This document shows, piece by piece, positions 1-7,819 of a stretch of DNA of 39,264 nucleotides; position 1 is the stretch's first letter; every line of letters starts with the position of its first letter. A program made the translations under genes and the position numbers. The notes beneath the pieces are model-generated. The model saw only the letters and a list, made by a program, of their open reading frames with translations, ran no database searches and had not been told where the DNA came from. This stretch comes from Croceimicrobium sp965658275 (lineage in GTDB: Bacteria > Bacteroidota > Bacteroidia > Flavobacteriales > Schleiferiaceae): assembly GCA_965658275.1 (NCBI GenBank), contig CBFHRN010000015.1, forward strand, positions 1-39,264, written 5' to 3'.

Positions 1-197
1 ACCCCATTACCGGTAGAACCCATCAATTACGCGTGCATGCCGCACATGCCGATGGTTTAGGCTTGCCTATTAAGGGCGATGATCTTTACGGTAGGCCGGC
101 CGACCGACTCTATTTGCATGCAGCCGAAATTGAGTTTAAGCATCCCATTGACCGGAGTAGTCTGCATGTAGAGGCACCGGTAGACTGGACTTGGTAG
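1..197 (+). CDS. RluA-family pseudouridine synthase, C-terminal fragment
   Basis: The gene enters from outside the window; only the last 64 codons are here (frame starting at base 3, TAG stop at 195-197). The translation contains TGRTHQLRVHAAHADGLG, then PIKGDDLYG, RLYLHAAEIEF and HP. This is the usual end of the RluA-type catalytic domain, in which the TGRTHQLRVH segment and the GD-LYG turn are strongly conserved. Such enzymes isomerise specific uridines in rRNA or tRNA to pseudouridine in the cytoplasm. The HA-HADG-G-PI-GDDLYG wording is closest to the short RluA type (tRNA U32/23S rRNA U746), but the target site cannot be settled from the tail alone. No downstream gene is obviously coupled to it. 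Confidence 0.88.
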   Translation, partial: PITGRTHQLRVHAAHADGLGLPIKGDDLYGRPADRLYLHAAEIEFKHPIDRSSLHVEAPVDWTW

Positions 198-245
198 GAG
201 CTAAGTCAAAAGTGTAATTTTATTCCCCAACCAAAACAAACACCA

Positions 246-1218
246 TTGCTTAACCGATCCTTATTTTTAGCCTCGGCTTTAGTGGGGCTGGCCTTAATGG
301 CTGTGCATGAGTGGTATGCTCAAAAGCACCATTGGCCGGCGGGTCATGACCTCGAAAACCTGGATGTTTGGGCCGATCAAAGGGCACGGGTTTCGGAGCT
401 CGATGAAAAGGACGTCATCATTCTCGGTTCCTCACGCGCTCATTTCAATATCAATATTCATCGCTGAGATTCCCTCACCGGCCGTCGACCTTTGCAATTG
501 GCCTACCCGGGCAGTTCGCCTCTGCATCCCATTGAAGACATTATCGAGAAAACCGACTATAAAGGCACTTTGGTTATAGGCGTAGCGCCAGGCTTGTTTT
601 ATACGGTGGCGGGCACTTGGCCGGCCAATCGGGGCAAGGCCGCTGTAGATCGTTATTACGATCGCACCTATGCCCAGCGCTTTAATCAATGGGTTTACGA
701 TTTCATCGATCCGCATTTTCATTACCTCAATCAGGAGATTTCCTATGAGTCGTTGATCGACTACCTGCCTTTTCCCAACCGCGATTCGGTGGGCGATCCC
801 GATTTGTGGCTTTTTGCACGGATCTTATTTGATTATCGAGCGCTTGGTGCGCATGCGCTGGCCCGTGAAGCCCACCAAAGGGGCTGTTTCGGTGCTGATG
901 GCTTTTCTCACCTTTTCGGCCGTAAATATCACCTGGGTATTCTTTAGAGCCGAAGATTTTACATCGGCCTGGCGCTTGCTCTTGTCTTTGTTTTACATCG
1001 GCGGCGAAAAAGCCCTGCTCACCACCAATTTTATGGTACTTACTTTAGGTCTGATGGCCCTGGTTTTCTTGGCTCATTATGCGATGCGTAAGTACTCCTT
1101 AGTGCAGGTTATTGAAAGTAGCCCGAGATGGTTATTGGGACTGGTTTGGGGTATAATGTTCTACGCGATCATGACCGTGCAGTCTTCGGGTGAACAGTTT
1201 ATTTATTTTCAGTTTTAG
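246..1218 (+). pseudogene. Chimeric remnant: SGNH-like protein N-terminus joined to MBOAT acyltransferase C-terminus
   Basis: Three pieces are visible. (1) From a TTG at 246: a hydrophobic N-terminus, then VIILGSSRAHFNI, the GxSR block of SGNH-like proteins that accompany MBOAT O-acyltransferases. (2) After an in-frame TGA at 465-467 the same frame continues with DSLTGRRPLQLAYPG and GTLVIGVAPGLFY; the TGA sits where TGG (Trp) is expected after HR. (3) Near 803-810 the homology jumps to another frame: GFLHGSYLIIER, then NITWVFFRAEDFTSAW and further membrane segments ending in FIYFQF at 1216, the C-terminal third of an AlgI/MBOAT protein. The C-terminal half of the SGNH-like protein and the MBOAT N-terminus, including the main catalytic His region, are missing. 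The simplest reading is a deletion fusing two neighbouring cell-surface acylation genes, plus a nonsense mutation. An assembly error is the alternative. Confidence 0.8.
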
Positions 1219-1381
1219 GCATGCTAGGAAAGTCTTTACCAGGGCTTATTAGGGAGATTTCGCTTCTTTACTTCCGCTTGCAAGAGTTTATGCTCATCGT
1301 ACTTCCAATAGCTTGACGGGCTGAGAGGCCTATTGAGGCGCTACTTTTTAACTAAAGCAGGGTAGTGAAACCCTAGATTTA

Positions 1382-2422
1382 CTAGGGTTCTACCGCGTGT
1401 AAAAGTGCTTTAATGTCTCGCCAATCGTAGTAATGAAAAACGGCTCCTTCACTCATGCATACGAAGATTCCTTCGGGGAAGGTATCGTTGAGGTAGCCTA
1501 TATAGGTTTCACTACCATCCGATTGTTGGGCTTTGACTCCAAATTTGGTCAGTAGTTGCAGACTATCTCCGGAATAGACATTAAAGGCATGCGCTTGTTG
1601 ATCAGAAATCAATAGATAAGTCAAGGAATCATTCGCCATAGAAATCCCTTCATTGTCTTCTTTGAAATCCCCTTGTCCAAAGACCGTTAGTTCCTTTAAG
1701 GTTTCTAGGTCGTAAACACGGGTGCCATAGTTCTCATCGCTGTAGTAGAGCCTATCGCTCTTGTCATCTACAAAGAGGGCTTCGATTTCCTTTAAACCTG
1801 AGAAATTCCCGAAGTTTTGGAAATGAGTACCGCTAACCATCCCAGTACTATCTAAACTCAGCGCTATTATGTGTAAATAACCGGTTTTAGGTCCTTCCTT
1901 ACGACTTACAATAGCGTGGATGCCTTCCGCATTTTTATACAAGGCGATGCCCATGGGCGCTTGCAGACTATCCCCACTGAAAACTGGAATTCCACCGCCA
2001 TCAATAGCTTTCATTTCCGGTAATTGAAAGACGCGAATACTATTGGTGCCTCGTTCGGTGCATACGGCAATATCAATAGATAGACTGTCTCGACTTAGAC
2101 CGTATTCTACGTCCACATTGTTTGGTCTCTGCAGCGGATATACCGTAAGGCTATCGATGAGTTTACCTTCTAGGTTAAAGACAAATAAACCTCCATTGGT
2201 ATCGCCCTTGTCTGTTCCTATTATTAGACTCTTACTGGGGTCTTCAGGGTTAATCCAAATGGCAGGGTCGTCTGTATCTGTTGGCGTAGTATCTGAAACA
2301 ATAACCGGCTCGAGGCCGGCTATTGTTTTTTGAGAATCTATGTTATCAGTCTTCGGTTCACTAAGTTGGCAAGAAGCAACAAAAGAAGCCGATACAACTG
2401 ACGCAAGGATGCTTTTCTTCAT
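1382..2422 (-). CDS. Beta-propeller phytase, lipoprotein (3-phytase)
   Basis: 346 residues. The N-terminus has a lipoprotein signal with the lipobox VASC (Cys18), so the enzyme should be anchored to an envelope membrane. Blocks typical of calcium-dependent beta-propeller phytases run in order: DDPAIWINPEDPSKSLIIG, then RPNNVDVEYG, GYLHIIAL, EIEALFVDD, RLYYSDENYGTRVY, DNEGISM, and FPEGIFVCMSEG near the end. The length matches the family (about 340-380 residues). Such enzymes release phosphate stepwise from calcium-phytate. The ATG overlaps the TAA of the upstream TonB receptor by one base (TAATG), which implies translational coupling. The stop codon lies in an 8-bp inverted repeat (1369-1376 with 1382-1389) that may help end the transcript, although no T-run follows. 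Confidence 0.92.
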   Translation of the reverse strand: MKKSILASVVSASFVASCQLSEPKTDNIDSQKTIAGLEPVIVSDTTPTDTDDPAIWINPEDPSKSLIIGTDKGDTNGGLFVFNLEGKLIDSLTVYPLQRPNNVDVEYGLSRDSLSIDIAVCTERGTNSIRVFQLPEMKAIDGGGIPVFSGDSLQAPMGIALYKNAEGIHAIVSRKEGPKTGYLHIIALSLDSTGMVSGTHFQNFGNFSGLKEIEALFVDDKSDRLYYSDENYGTRVYDLETLKELTVFGQGDFKEDNEGISMANDSLTYLLISDQQAHAFNVYSGDSLQLLTKFGVKAQQSDGSETYIGYLNDTFPEGIFVCMSEGAVFHYYDWRDIKALLHAVEP

Positions 2423-5169
2423 TATAGATCTAATTTTAAACCAATGTTAACACGAGCATTGTAATACTCCATTTGCATGGTGCGATCAGCGATTCCTTGG
2501 TAATAGCGTAAAGGCGTATTGGTTAGGTTAATGCCCTCAACGAAGATGCGTAAGTAAGGCTTCACCGCGTACGAAGCATTGATGTCAAAGAATAGTTGTT
2601 GATCGTAATAGCGGTCTTCAAAAGCGTCGCCACCATATTCATCAATGTAATCGCTGGCATAGTTGATGGACGCGCGTACCAAGAATTTCTTGCTTTCATA
2701 ACTCAAGGAGGCGTTGAACATATTACCGGCGGTTCCTTCTAGACTTAAGCCATCTGCTCTACCTTCAATACCGCTAGCTTCACTGCTCGTATAGGTGTAG
2801 TTTAAGTAAAGGTTCATGTTTTTCCAAAACTTACCTGGGATAAAGTCGAAGTTACGTTGGTATGCGATTTCCGCGCCTAATACTTGAGCATTAGCGCCAT
2901 TCTTAGGCTGTGCCACATCGTACTCATCCCCATTAGGCAAAATGCTATCTCGGGTAGAGCTGTAAATGAAATTATCGATAGACTTGTAGAAAACTCCACC
3001 GCTAAGCAAACCAATGGTTTTAAAGTAATACTCGTAATTCAGGTCGATATTGGTGGCGGTAGCAGCCTCTAAAGCCGCATTTCCTAAGTTAATTTCTTCG
3101 TCATCCGTAATAATTTCCTGGAAAGGAACTAAATCAAAGTAATTTGGACGAGCCAAGGTTTGGTTTACCGAGAAACGGAATACCGAATTCGGGTTTTGAG
3201 CATAGCGCAGGTGTAAGCCCGGTAAAATATTGGTGTAGTTCTGTTCGGCACTGGTAGAGCTTACCGTCTTGTTGCTGTCGATGTAACGATTTCCGACATA
3301 GTTAATCGCGGTGTTTTCGATGCGAACACCAGCAATAGCGCTAAGTTTGCTTCCGAAGTTTTGGGTAATCATAACATATCCCGCCGAAATATCTTCTTCG
3401 GCAGTGTAATTGCCCGAAGCATACTCGTCTACTACGTCGTCTTCATCGAATGCATTACGATTACTTAAATCCAATCCTCCTAAGTATTCGGGGTCTGCAA
3501 AATCACCGGCTACATATTGCGAACCTGCTAAATAGCCATCGTCGGTCATGTCAATAGTGGTGGCATCGGATGCATTGATTCCATTAATAGGATCGTATTC
3601 AAAGAAGTTATTGTCGCGGTATTTTTCCTTGGTTCGAAGACGTCCACCAAATTTTAATGCGGATTGGTATTTTCCTTCTTTAACCAAAGGATATTCAAAG
3701 TCTAAGCGGTAGTTGTTATCCCGCTCTTGGGTATATTGATACTCCTCTGTCAACTCATCAAATTCCATATTGGAGAAGTTGAATTGATTAGGGTTAGTAG
3801 GCGTAGCAATTGGAAAACGACTGTCGTTGTTTAATTGCACTGGGTAAACATCATCAGAAGCAAATACGATGTAGCGTTCATTAGGTCTTTCTTCACTCGC
3901 TTGCGCAAGGTTAGCAGACCAGTTTACCTTTAAATTATTGAACCATAAATGCTGTCCAGATAGCTGGTAGCTCCACATCCTTTGATCTTCCAAACGGCGG
4001 TTGCGAATACGATCATTATCTAATCCTCCTTTAGTCTCACGCTCAGATTCACCGATAAAAGTACCCAAGCCTTCGTCGAATTCGATATCCTTGATACGGT
4101 AGCGGAAACGGTTCTCCCAATCGTCTCTCCAGTTGTAAATAGACTTTAAGAAAACTGTGTTGTTCTTGTCAATTTTGTAATCTAAGTTGGCGGAGATGGA
4201 ACGACGAACTCGTTGCACTAAATAGGTGCGCACTTGGTAGTCTTCCATAAAAATGCGTCCGGCATCATCTTCTACCCATTCGGCTTCCACGTTATCCGAA
4301 CCAAAATCATGATTGTTGTAAGATCCTGAGAGAACCACACCCAATTTGTCGTCCATAAAGCGGTTGCCATAAACAAAGGCTCCGGTCCAAATGGGTTTTT
4401 GAGATAAAAGGTTGACCCCTGAAGCGGCAGTTACCGAAATTCGCTGTTTTCCAGGAGCGGCACGCGTTACTAAATTTACAGCTCCCCCAATGGCATCGGC
4501 ATCCATATCCGGAGTTACGGACTTATTAACTTCGATGGTTTGGATCATATCCGCTGGAATAAGGTCCATCTGAATACGACGGTTATCTCCCTCAGCTGAA
4601 GGTACGCGTTCTCCATTTACCATAACGGAGTTTAATTGTGGGGCCATTCCGCGAATAATGATATCTCGGGCTTCCCCTTGATCGTTTTGCATAGTGATGC
4701 CCGGTATACGGCGCATGGCTTCTCCGATATTGGCGTCGGGGAAGCGACCTACTTGATCGGCAGAAACTACATTGGTGATATTGGTATTGTTTCGCTGCAC
4801 GCTAATGGCTTTGGCTTGACCTCTTTTAAAGGTACCTACCACAGTTACTACCCCTAATTCATTAGAAGCTGGAGCCATGTCAACTTTAAGCTGAACCGTT
4901 TGTCCTTCCGTTAAATTAACCGGAATAGTTTGGGTTCCATAGCCTACAAAAGAAACGGTAATTTCTTGGGTGCTTGTGGGAACACTAATTAAGGTGAAAT
5001 TCCCGCTAAGGTCTGTAGTGGTGCCTACAGAAGTACCATCAATGGTGATGGCGGCTCCTGGCATAGGTAGATGGTTTTCATCATATACAGAACCAGTAAT
5101 TGCGGCGGTTTGTGCTTGCAGGCCTATCGATAAGAACAAGGCAAGAAAAGAAAGTATTAAACGATTCAT
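2422..5169 (-). CDS. TonB-dependent outer-membrane receptor, coupled to phytase
   Basis: 915 residues. The signal peptide ends near AQTAAI. A CarboxypepD-regulatory-like beta-sandwich covers about residues 22-105 (ITGSVYDENHLPMPGAAITI, then SVGTTTDLSGNF). The plug follows at about 125-235, with FPDANIGEAMRRIPGITM, DIIIRGMAP, and PDMDADAIGGAVNLVTR, a style seen in the large TonB-Xanth-Caul receptor group. The rest is a 22-strand barrel type sequence that ends in the aromatic/hydrophobic VNIGLKLDL. It should import a scarce substrate across the outer membrane, powered by TonB-ExbBD. The one-base overlap with the phytase gene makes phytate, inositol phosphates or a chelate the likely ligand; this is inference from context, although phytase/TonB receptor pairs are known in Bacteroidota and Proteobacteria. 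I see no TAnnTTTG element close upstream. Confidence 0.93.
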   Translation of the reverse strand: MNRLILSFLALFLSIGLQAQTAAITGSVYDENHLPMPGAAITIDGTSVGTTTDLSGNFTLISVPTSTQEITVSFVGYGTQTIPVNLTEGQTVQLKVDMAPASNELGVVTVVGTFKRGQAKAISVQRNNTNITNVVSADQVGRFPDANIGEAMRRIPGITMQNDQGEARDIIIRGMAPQLNSVMVNGERVPSAEGDNRRIQMDLIPADMIQTIEVNKSVTPDMDADAIGGAVNLVTRAAPGKQRISVTAASGVNLLSQKPIWTGAFVYGNRFMDDKLGVVLSGSYNNHDFGSDNVEAEWVEDDAGRIFMEDYQVRTYLVQRVRRSISANLDYKIDKNNTVFLKSIYNWRDDWENRFRYRIKDIEFDEGLGTFIGESERETKGGLDNDRIRNRRLEDQRMWSYQLSGQHLWFNNLKVNWSANLAQASEERPNERYIVFASDDVYPVQLNNDSRFPIATPTNPNQFNFSNMEFDELTEEYQYTQERDNNYRLDFEYPLVKEGKYQSALKFGGRLRTKEKYRDNNFFEYDPINGINASDATTIDMTDDGYLAGSQYVAGDFADPEYLGGLDLSNRNAFDEDDVVDEYASGNYTAEEDISAGYVMITQNFGSKLSAIAGVRIENTAINYVGNRYIDSNKTVSSTSAEQNYTNILPGLHLRYAQNPNSVFRFSVNQTLARPNYFDLVPFQEIITDDEEINLGNAALEAATATNIDLNYEYYFKTIGLLSGGVFYKSIDNFIYSSTRDSILPNGDEYDVAQPKNGANAQVLGAEIAYQRNFDFIPGKFWKNMNLYLNYTYTSSEASGIEGRADGLSLEGTAGNMFNASLSYESKKFLVRASINYASDYIDEYGGDAFEDRYYDQQLFFDINASYAVKPYLRIFVEGINLTNTPLRYYQGIADRTMQMEYYNARVNIGLKLDL

Positions 5170-5554
5170 AAGCTCTTGATTGGTTTAAATTTTTAACCTC
5201 ATCAAATCAACAAAGACTTCGTTAAGCTAAATGCGGGCTGATGTTATTTTAGAGTTATGAATCATTATTAGAGTTTAACCTAATGTTTGGACTAACACTA
5301 TGTTAGTAAAGGGTTTTAGAGAAAAAAGACTCATTTAGGGATTAGCCGGTCCCATCTTTTAGACTGCTGGCTTAGGTTATCTTAGTGTAAAGTCCTACTT
5401 ATTAACAGCTTTGGTTTAAGATGCTATGGCTCTTCCTTTTAGGTTAGAACTTGAATGCGAAATCTATAGGGTTTTCGCGATTTGGCCATCGCTCTAAGCC
5501 TATTCTCTAGATTAGCTCACATTTAAGCTTGTGCATTTCATGGGCAGCCTGTAT
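5170..5554. other. Intergenic region upstream of the phytate receptor gene
   Basis: 385 bases without a convincing gene. Two near-identical 11-mers in the same orientation, TTTAACCTcAT at 5192-5202 and TTTAACCTaAT at 5274-5284, lie 82 bases apart. A perfect 7-bp inverted repeat, ACTAACA-CTA-TGTTAGT, sits at 5291-5307. These could be regulator binding sites for the receptor-phytase operon, which begins at 5169. No terminator is evident for the pyrophosphatase gene that ends at 5555. Confidence 0.4.
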
Positions 5555-6244
5555 TTAGTGACTAGGGTAGGCTTCGGCTGCTGCATTTAGAATTTTCAAA
5601 GCTGTTTCATGATCCCCATATCCTTTAAATTCCATTTTATCTGGACCCTTATAATTGGTGAACCATAGTTTTAATATTTCTAGGATTCCATTGTAATTGG
5701 TATCCAGGGCTTCTAGATTATTGAGACTGTAAAATGGAGTTCCTTCTTTTACCGCAATTAGTTTGTCATCTTTTTCTCCTCTATCCAGCAAATGCAGGAC
5801 CCCAATTATTTTGCATTCTACTATAGTGCCTCTGGCTATCGGATCCCCTAGTACCATTACATCTAGCGGGTCACCATCTCCACCTAAGTCTTTAGGAAGA
5901 AGGGTGCTTGGTATCATCCCATAGTTACATGGATAACCTAAATAATTTACCTTCCTTGGAATTGAATCGATGAACTCTATTTTTAAGCTTCCATCGGACT
6001 TGTCTAATTCCCATTTTTCAAGGGTTCCACCTGGAATCTCGATTAGGACATTTACAGTACCATTTTCATTAGAAGCCGGATAATCATCCATTAAGTTGCG
6101 TGATCTCGCAGTGGGAAATAAGGAATCATTATCTATTCCCTCTTTACTTAGTGCTGTATTTTTTGACGAATCGAAGTCGTTCCTACAGCTGAAAAGAAGT
6201 AATATACTAATCCATAAAAATATACTGATCCAATATTTATACAT
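5555..6244 (-). CDS. Lipoprotein-type family I inorganic pyrophosphatase
   Basis: 229 residues from the ATG at 6244; an upstream in-frame start at 6277 would add 11 residues in front of the signal peptide and is less likely. A hydrophobic leader ends in the lipobox LFSC (Cys20), so the protein is predicted to be membrane-anchored outside the cytoplasm, followed by a linker of about 40 residues. The catalytic domain carries the family I signature GGDGDPLDVMVLG, with Asp123, Asp125 and Asp128 as metal ligands. The upstream block IPRKVNYLGYPCNYG, the later DRGEKDDKLIAV and the NYKGPD block are also present. The enzyme hydrolyses PPi to two phosphates. Cytosolic family I enzymes have no leader, so this secreted form beside a phytase suggests phosphate scavenging (inference). 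It is not directly linked to the phytase operon, being 385 bp away. Confidence 0.9.
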   Translation of the reverse strand: MYKYWISIFLWISILLLFSCRNDFDSSKNTALSKEGIDNDSLFPTARSRNLMDDYPASNENGTVNVLIEIPGGTLEKWELDKSDGSLKIEFIDSIPRKVNYLGYPCNYGMIPSTLLPKDLGGDGDPLDVMVLGDPIARGTIVECKIIGVLHLLDRGEKDDKLIAVKEGTPFYSLNNLEALDTNYNGILEILKLWFTNYKGPDKMEFKGYGDHETALKILNAAAEAYPSH

Positions 6245-6603
6245 GGTACAAGCTTTTTGGCATGCTAACTCTATCATAGACCTTATGTAAGTCCCCCATT
6301 ATTCCAACAGGTCTAAATTATCGATTTTAGGCAATAAGCCTTTGTTTAAATTCTCTTGGAGACATGTCTCCTTTTTTCACAGATATAGTTTTCAATGGTG
6401 CTATGTTTTAATGGAATACAACGGTTGGTTGTGAGGAAAGTAGGGATGCTTTGGCAGAACTCATGGTTGATTAGGATAAGTTCAGAATTAAGGAATTCTG
6501 ATAGCGTCTAAAACCGGTGCGGAGGGTAAAGGTTATCGTGGCCTAAAACTAAGGACCACGGGATTAGAGATAATCGAGTCAAATATTTATAAATCGACCG
6601 GTT
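6245..6603. other. Gene-poor spacer next to tRNA-Arg, possible mobile-element debris
   Basis: No intact reading frame is convincing. A perfect 14-bp palindrome (GGAGACATGTCTCC, 6358-6371) is followed by six T. Read on the minus strand, 6346-6410 gives IENYICEKRRHVS in one frame and MSPREFKQR in the next. These fragments loosely recall the C-terminal end of IS3-type transposases or of phage-type integrases, but they are too short and frame-broken to assign. The setting, directly beside a tRNA gene, is where integrated elements often decay. Confidence 0.25.
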
Positions 6604-6649
6604 TAAAAAGCGAAAACCCTCGCTAGTTCAAAGACCAACAAGGGTTTTC
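6604..6649 (-). terminator. Rho-independent terminator downstream of tRNA-Arg
   Basis: On the minus strand a 9-bp perfect stem (GAAAACCCT with AGGGTTTTC, plus-strand arms 6612-6620 and 6641-6649) and a 20-base loop are followed by GCTTTTT. It lies 14 bases past the 3' end of the tRNA. Confidence 0.7.
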
Positions 6650-6662
6650 AGGAGTTTGGCAG

Positions 6663-6736
<74 letters not shown>

Positions 6737-6854
6737 ATTATTTCCAGAGTCATTTTTTGAAAAGGGGCTCTTCCTTTATTCCGTTTCTGTAACGGGGGTG
6801 CAAATATAAGGAGGAATTTAATCTCCGCAAGACTTGCAGGCATTTTATTGAAAT

Positions 6855-7136
6855 TTATACAATCTCTGCACTGAGTCCGCGATGCAATAGGCTGCTGCAT
6901 TTGGGTGCCAACTCTTCGTAAGCGCCTGATTTTACGCTGCATTTCCCTTTGTAATGGGTAATCACAGCGCATTGCTCCGCTTGTTCGGGGCTGTGTTCAC
7001 AAACCTCAATCAGGGAAGTGATGACCCAATCAAAAGTATTCACTTCATCATTATGCAATACGATTTCATGCCAGCTGCTTTCTTCAACCAGGACGTCGGA
7101 TTCTTCCTGATACTTTCTTTTTTCCTCAAATCTCAT
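6855..7136 (-). CDS. clpS: ATP-dependent Clp protease adaptor ClpS
   Basis: 93 residues, the usual size. The core reads HEIVLHNDEVNTFDWVI, then SPEQAEQCAVITHYKGKCSV and a KSGAYEELAPKC segment, which match the ClpS fold: the HND-VNTFD-V strand/turn that lines the N-degron pocket, and the later H-G. ClpS delivers N-end-rule substrates to the ClpA/ClpC-ClpP machine in the cytoplasm. Its ATG overlaps the last four bases of plsY (7133-7136, ATGA type), so the two are cotranscribed and probably translationally coupled. About 118 bases separate it from the tRNA gene downstream; a weak hairpin at 6781-6795 lies in that gap. Confidence 0.95.
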   Translation of the reverse strand: MRFEEKRKYQEESDVLVEESSWHEIVLHNDEVNTFDWVITSLIEVCEHSPEQAEQCAVITHYKGKCSVKSGAYEELAPKCSSLLHRGLSAEIV

Positions 7137-7753
7137 TCTTCACTTCGGGCTTTAGATGGAAATCGAACTTTATTTTCTTCGCCTCTAAAAAGGCGCACGA
7201 TATTCTTACGGTGCGTAGCTAATACTAATAAAGCTATGGCAATACTAAAAATAACCAAAATCTGGGAAGGTTCTTGAAAGCGGTAAACCAACCAAAAAGG
7301 AAGGGATATCGCCGCGGCCATGCTGGAAACCGACACGATTCGACTGAGCATTAAGCTCAATAAAAAAGTAGCCATCGAAAGTAGCGCAGCTTCGGGATGA
7401 AGTGCAATAACCACTCCCAATAAAGTTGCAATGCCCTTACCTCCGCGAAAGCCCACAAATAGGGGAAAGATATGTCCTAAAACGGCCGTAAAGCCAATGA
7501 GTAGCATTAACAAGACATTAGCCTCGTAGGCACTAAACTTAAGCAGGTAAACCGCGAGAAAGCCTTTCAATGCATCCAAAAGCAAAACAGCAATTCCGGC
7601 TTGGGTGCCCAATACCCGAAATGAATTGGTGGCGCCCGCATTGCCACTACCATGCTCGCGAAGGTCAATACCCTTTACCCATTTGCCAATCCATACCGAC
7701 CAAGCGGTGGATCCCAGTAAATAAGCGGTGATGAATAAAAGGGCTAAGACCAT
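7133..7753 (-). CDS. plsY: Acyl-phosphate:glycerol-3-phosphate acyltransferase PlsY
   Basis: An integral membrane enzyme that transfers the acyl group from acyl-phosphate to glycerol-3-phosphate, the first step of phospholipid synthesis. The two catalytic loops are clear: HGSGNAGATNSFR near the N-terminal third, and FVGFRGGKGIAT. At least five hydrophobic spans are visible. I chose the ATG at 7753 (206 residues, the usual length) rather than a GTG at 7786, because the GTG lies inside the terminator hairpin of purL (7767-7794). It overlaps clpS by four bases downstream. Confidence 0.94.
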   Translation of the reverse strand: MVLALLFITAYLLGSTAWSVWIGKWVKGIDLREHGSGNAGATNSFRVLGTQAGIAVLLLDALKGFLAVYLLKFSAYEANVLLMLLIGFTAVLGHIFPLFVGFRGGKGIATLLGVVIALHPEAALLSMATFLLSLMLSRIVSVSSMAAAISLPFWLVYRFQEPSQILVIFSIAIALLVLATHRKNIVRLFRGEENKVRFPSKARSEE

Positions 7754-7766
7754 AGCGCAAAAGTAC

Positions 7767-7794
7767 GAAAAGCCCCAGGCTTTCACCCAGGGCT
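7767..7794 (-). terminator. Rho-independent terminator after purL
   Basis: On the minus strand AGCCCTGGG pairs with CCTGGGGCT (9 bp including two G-T pairs; plus-strand arms 7786-7794 and 7771-7779) around a six-base loop, followed by TTTT. It separates purL from plsY and rules out the long plsY start. Confidence 0.75.
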
Positions 7795-7819
7795 CTATAT
7801 CTAGTGTTTAATCGCTGAA

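Noticed and set aside
465..467. TGA in the SGNH-like frame read as tryptophan or selenocysteine
   Set aside because: Other genes here end at genuine TGA codons (photolyase at 25282-25284, EI24 gene at 17319-17321), so TGA is not reassigned. The aligned residue is Trp, not Cys/Sec, and I see no SECIS-type hairpin directly after it. The later frame jump also marks the gene as broken.
6340..6376. AraC-family regulator C-terminus (GDMSPREFK) on the minus strand
   Set aside because: It is only about 15 residues long, overlaps another equally suggestive frame, and has no helix-turn-helix sequence upstream.
6358..6377. Palindrome plus T-run as a plus-strand terminator
   Set aside because: No plus-strand gene lies upstream, and the hairpin would have only about five base pairs around a four-base loop.
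7784..7786. GTG at 7786 as the plsY start
   Set aside because: It lies inside the purL terminator hairpin; the ATG at 7753 gives the usual PlsY length.
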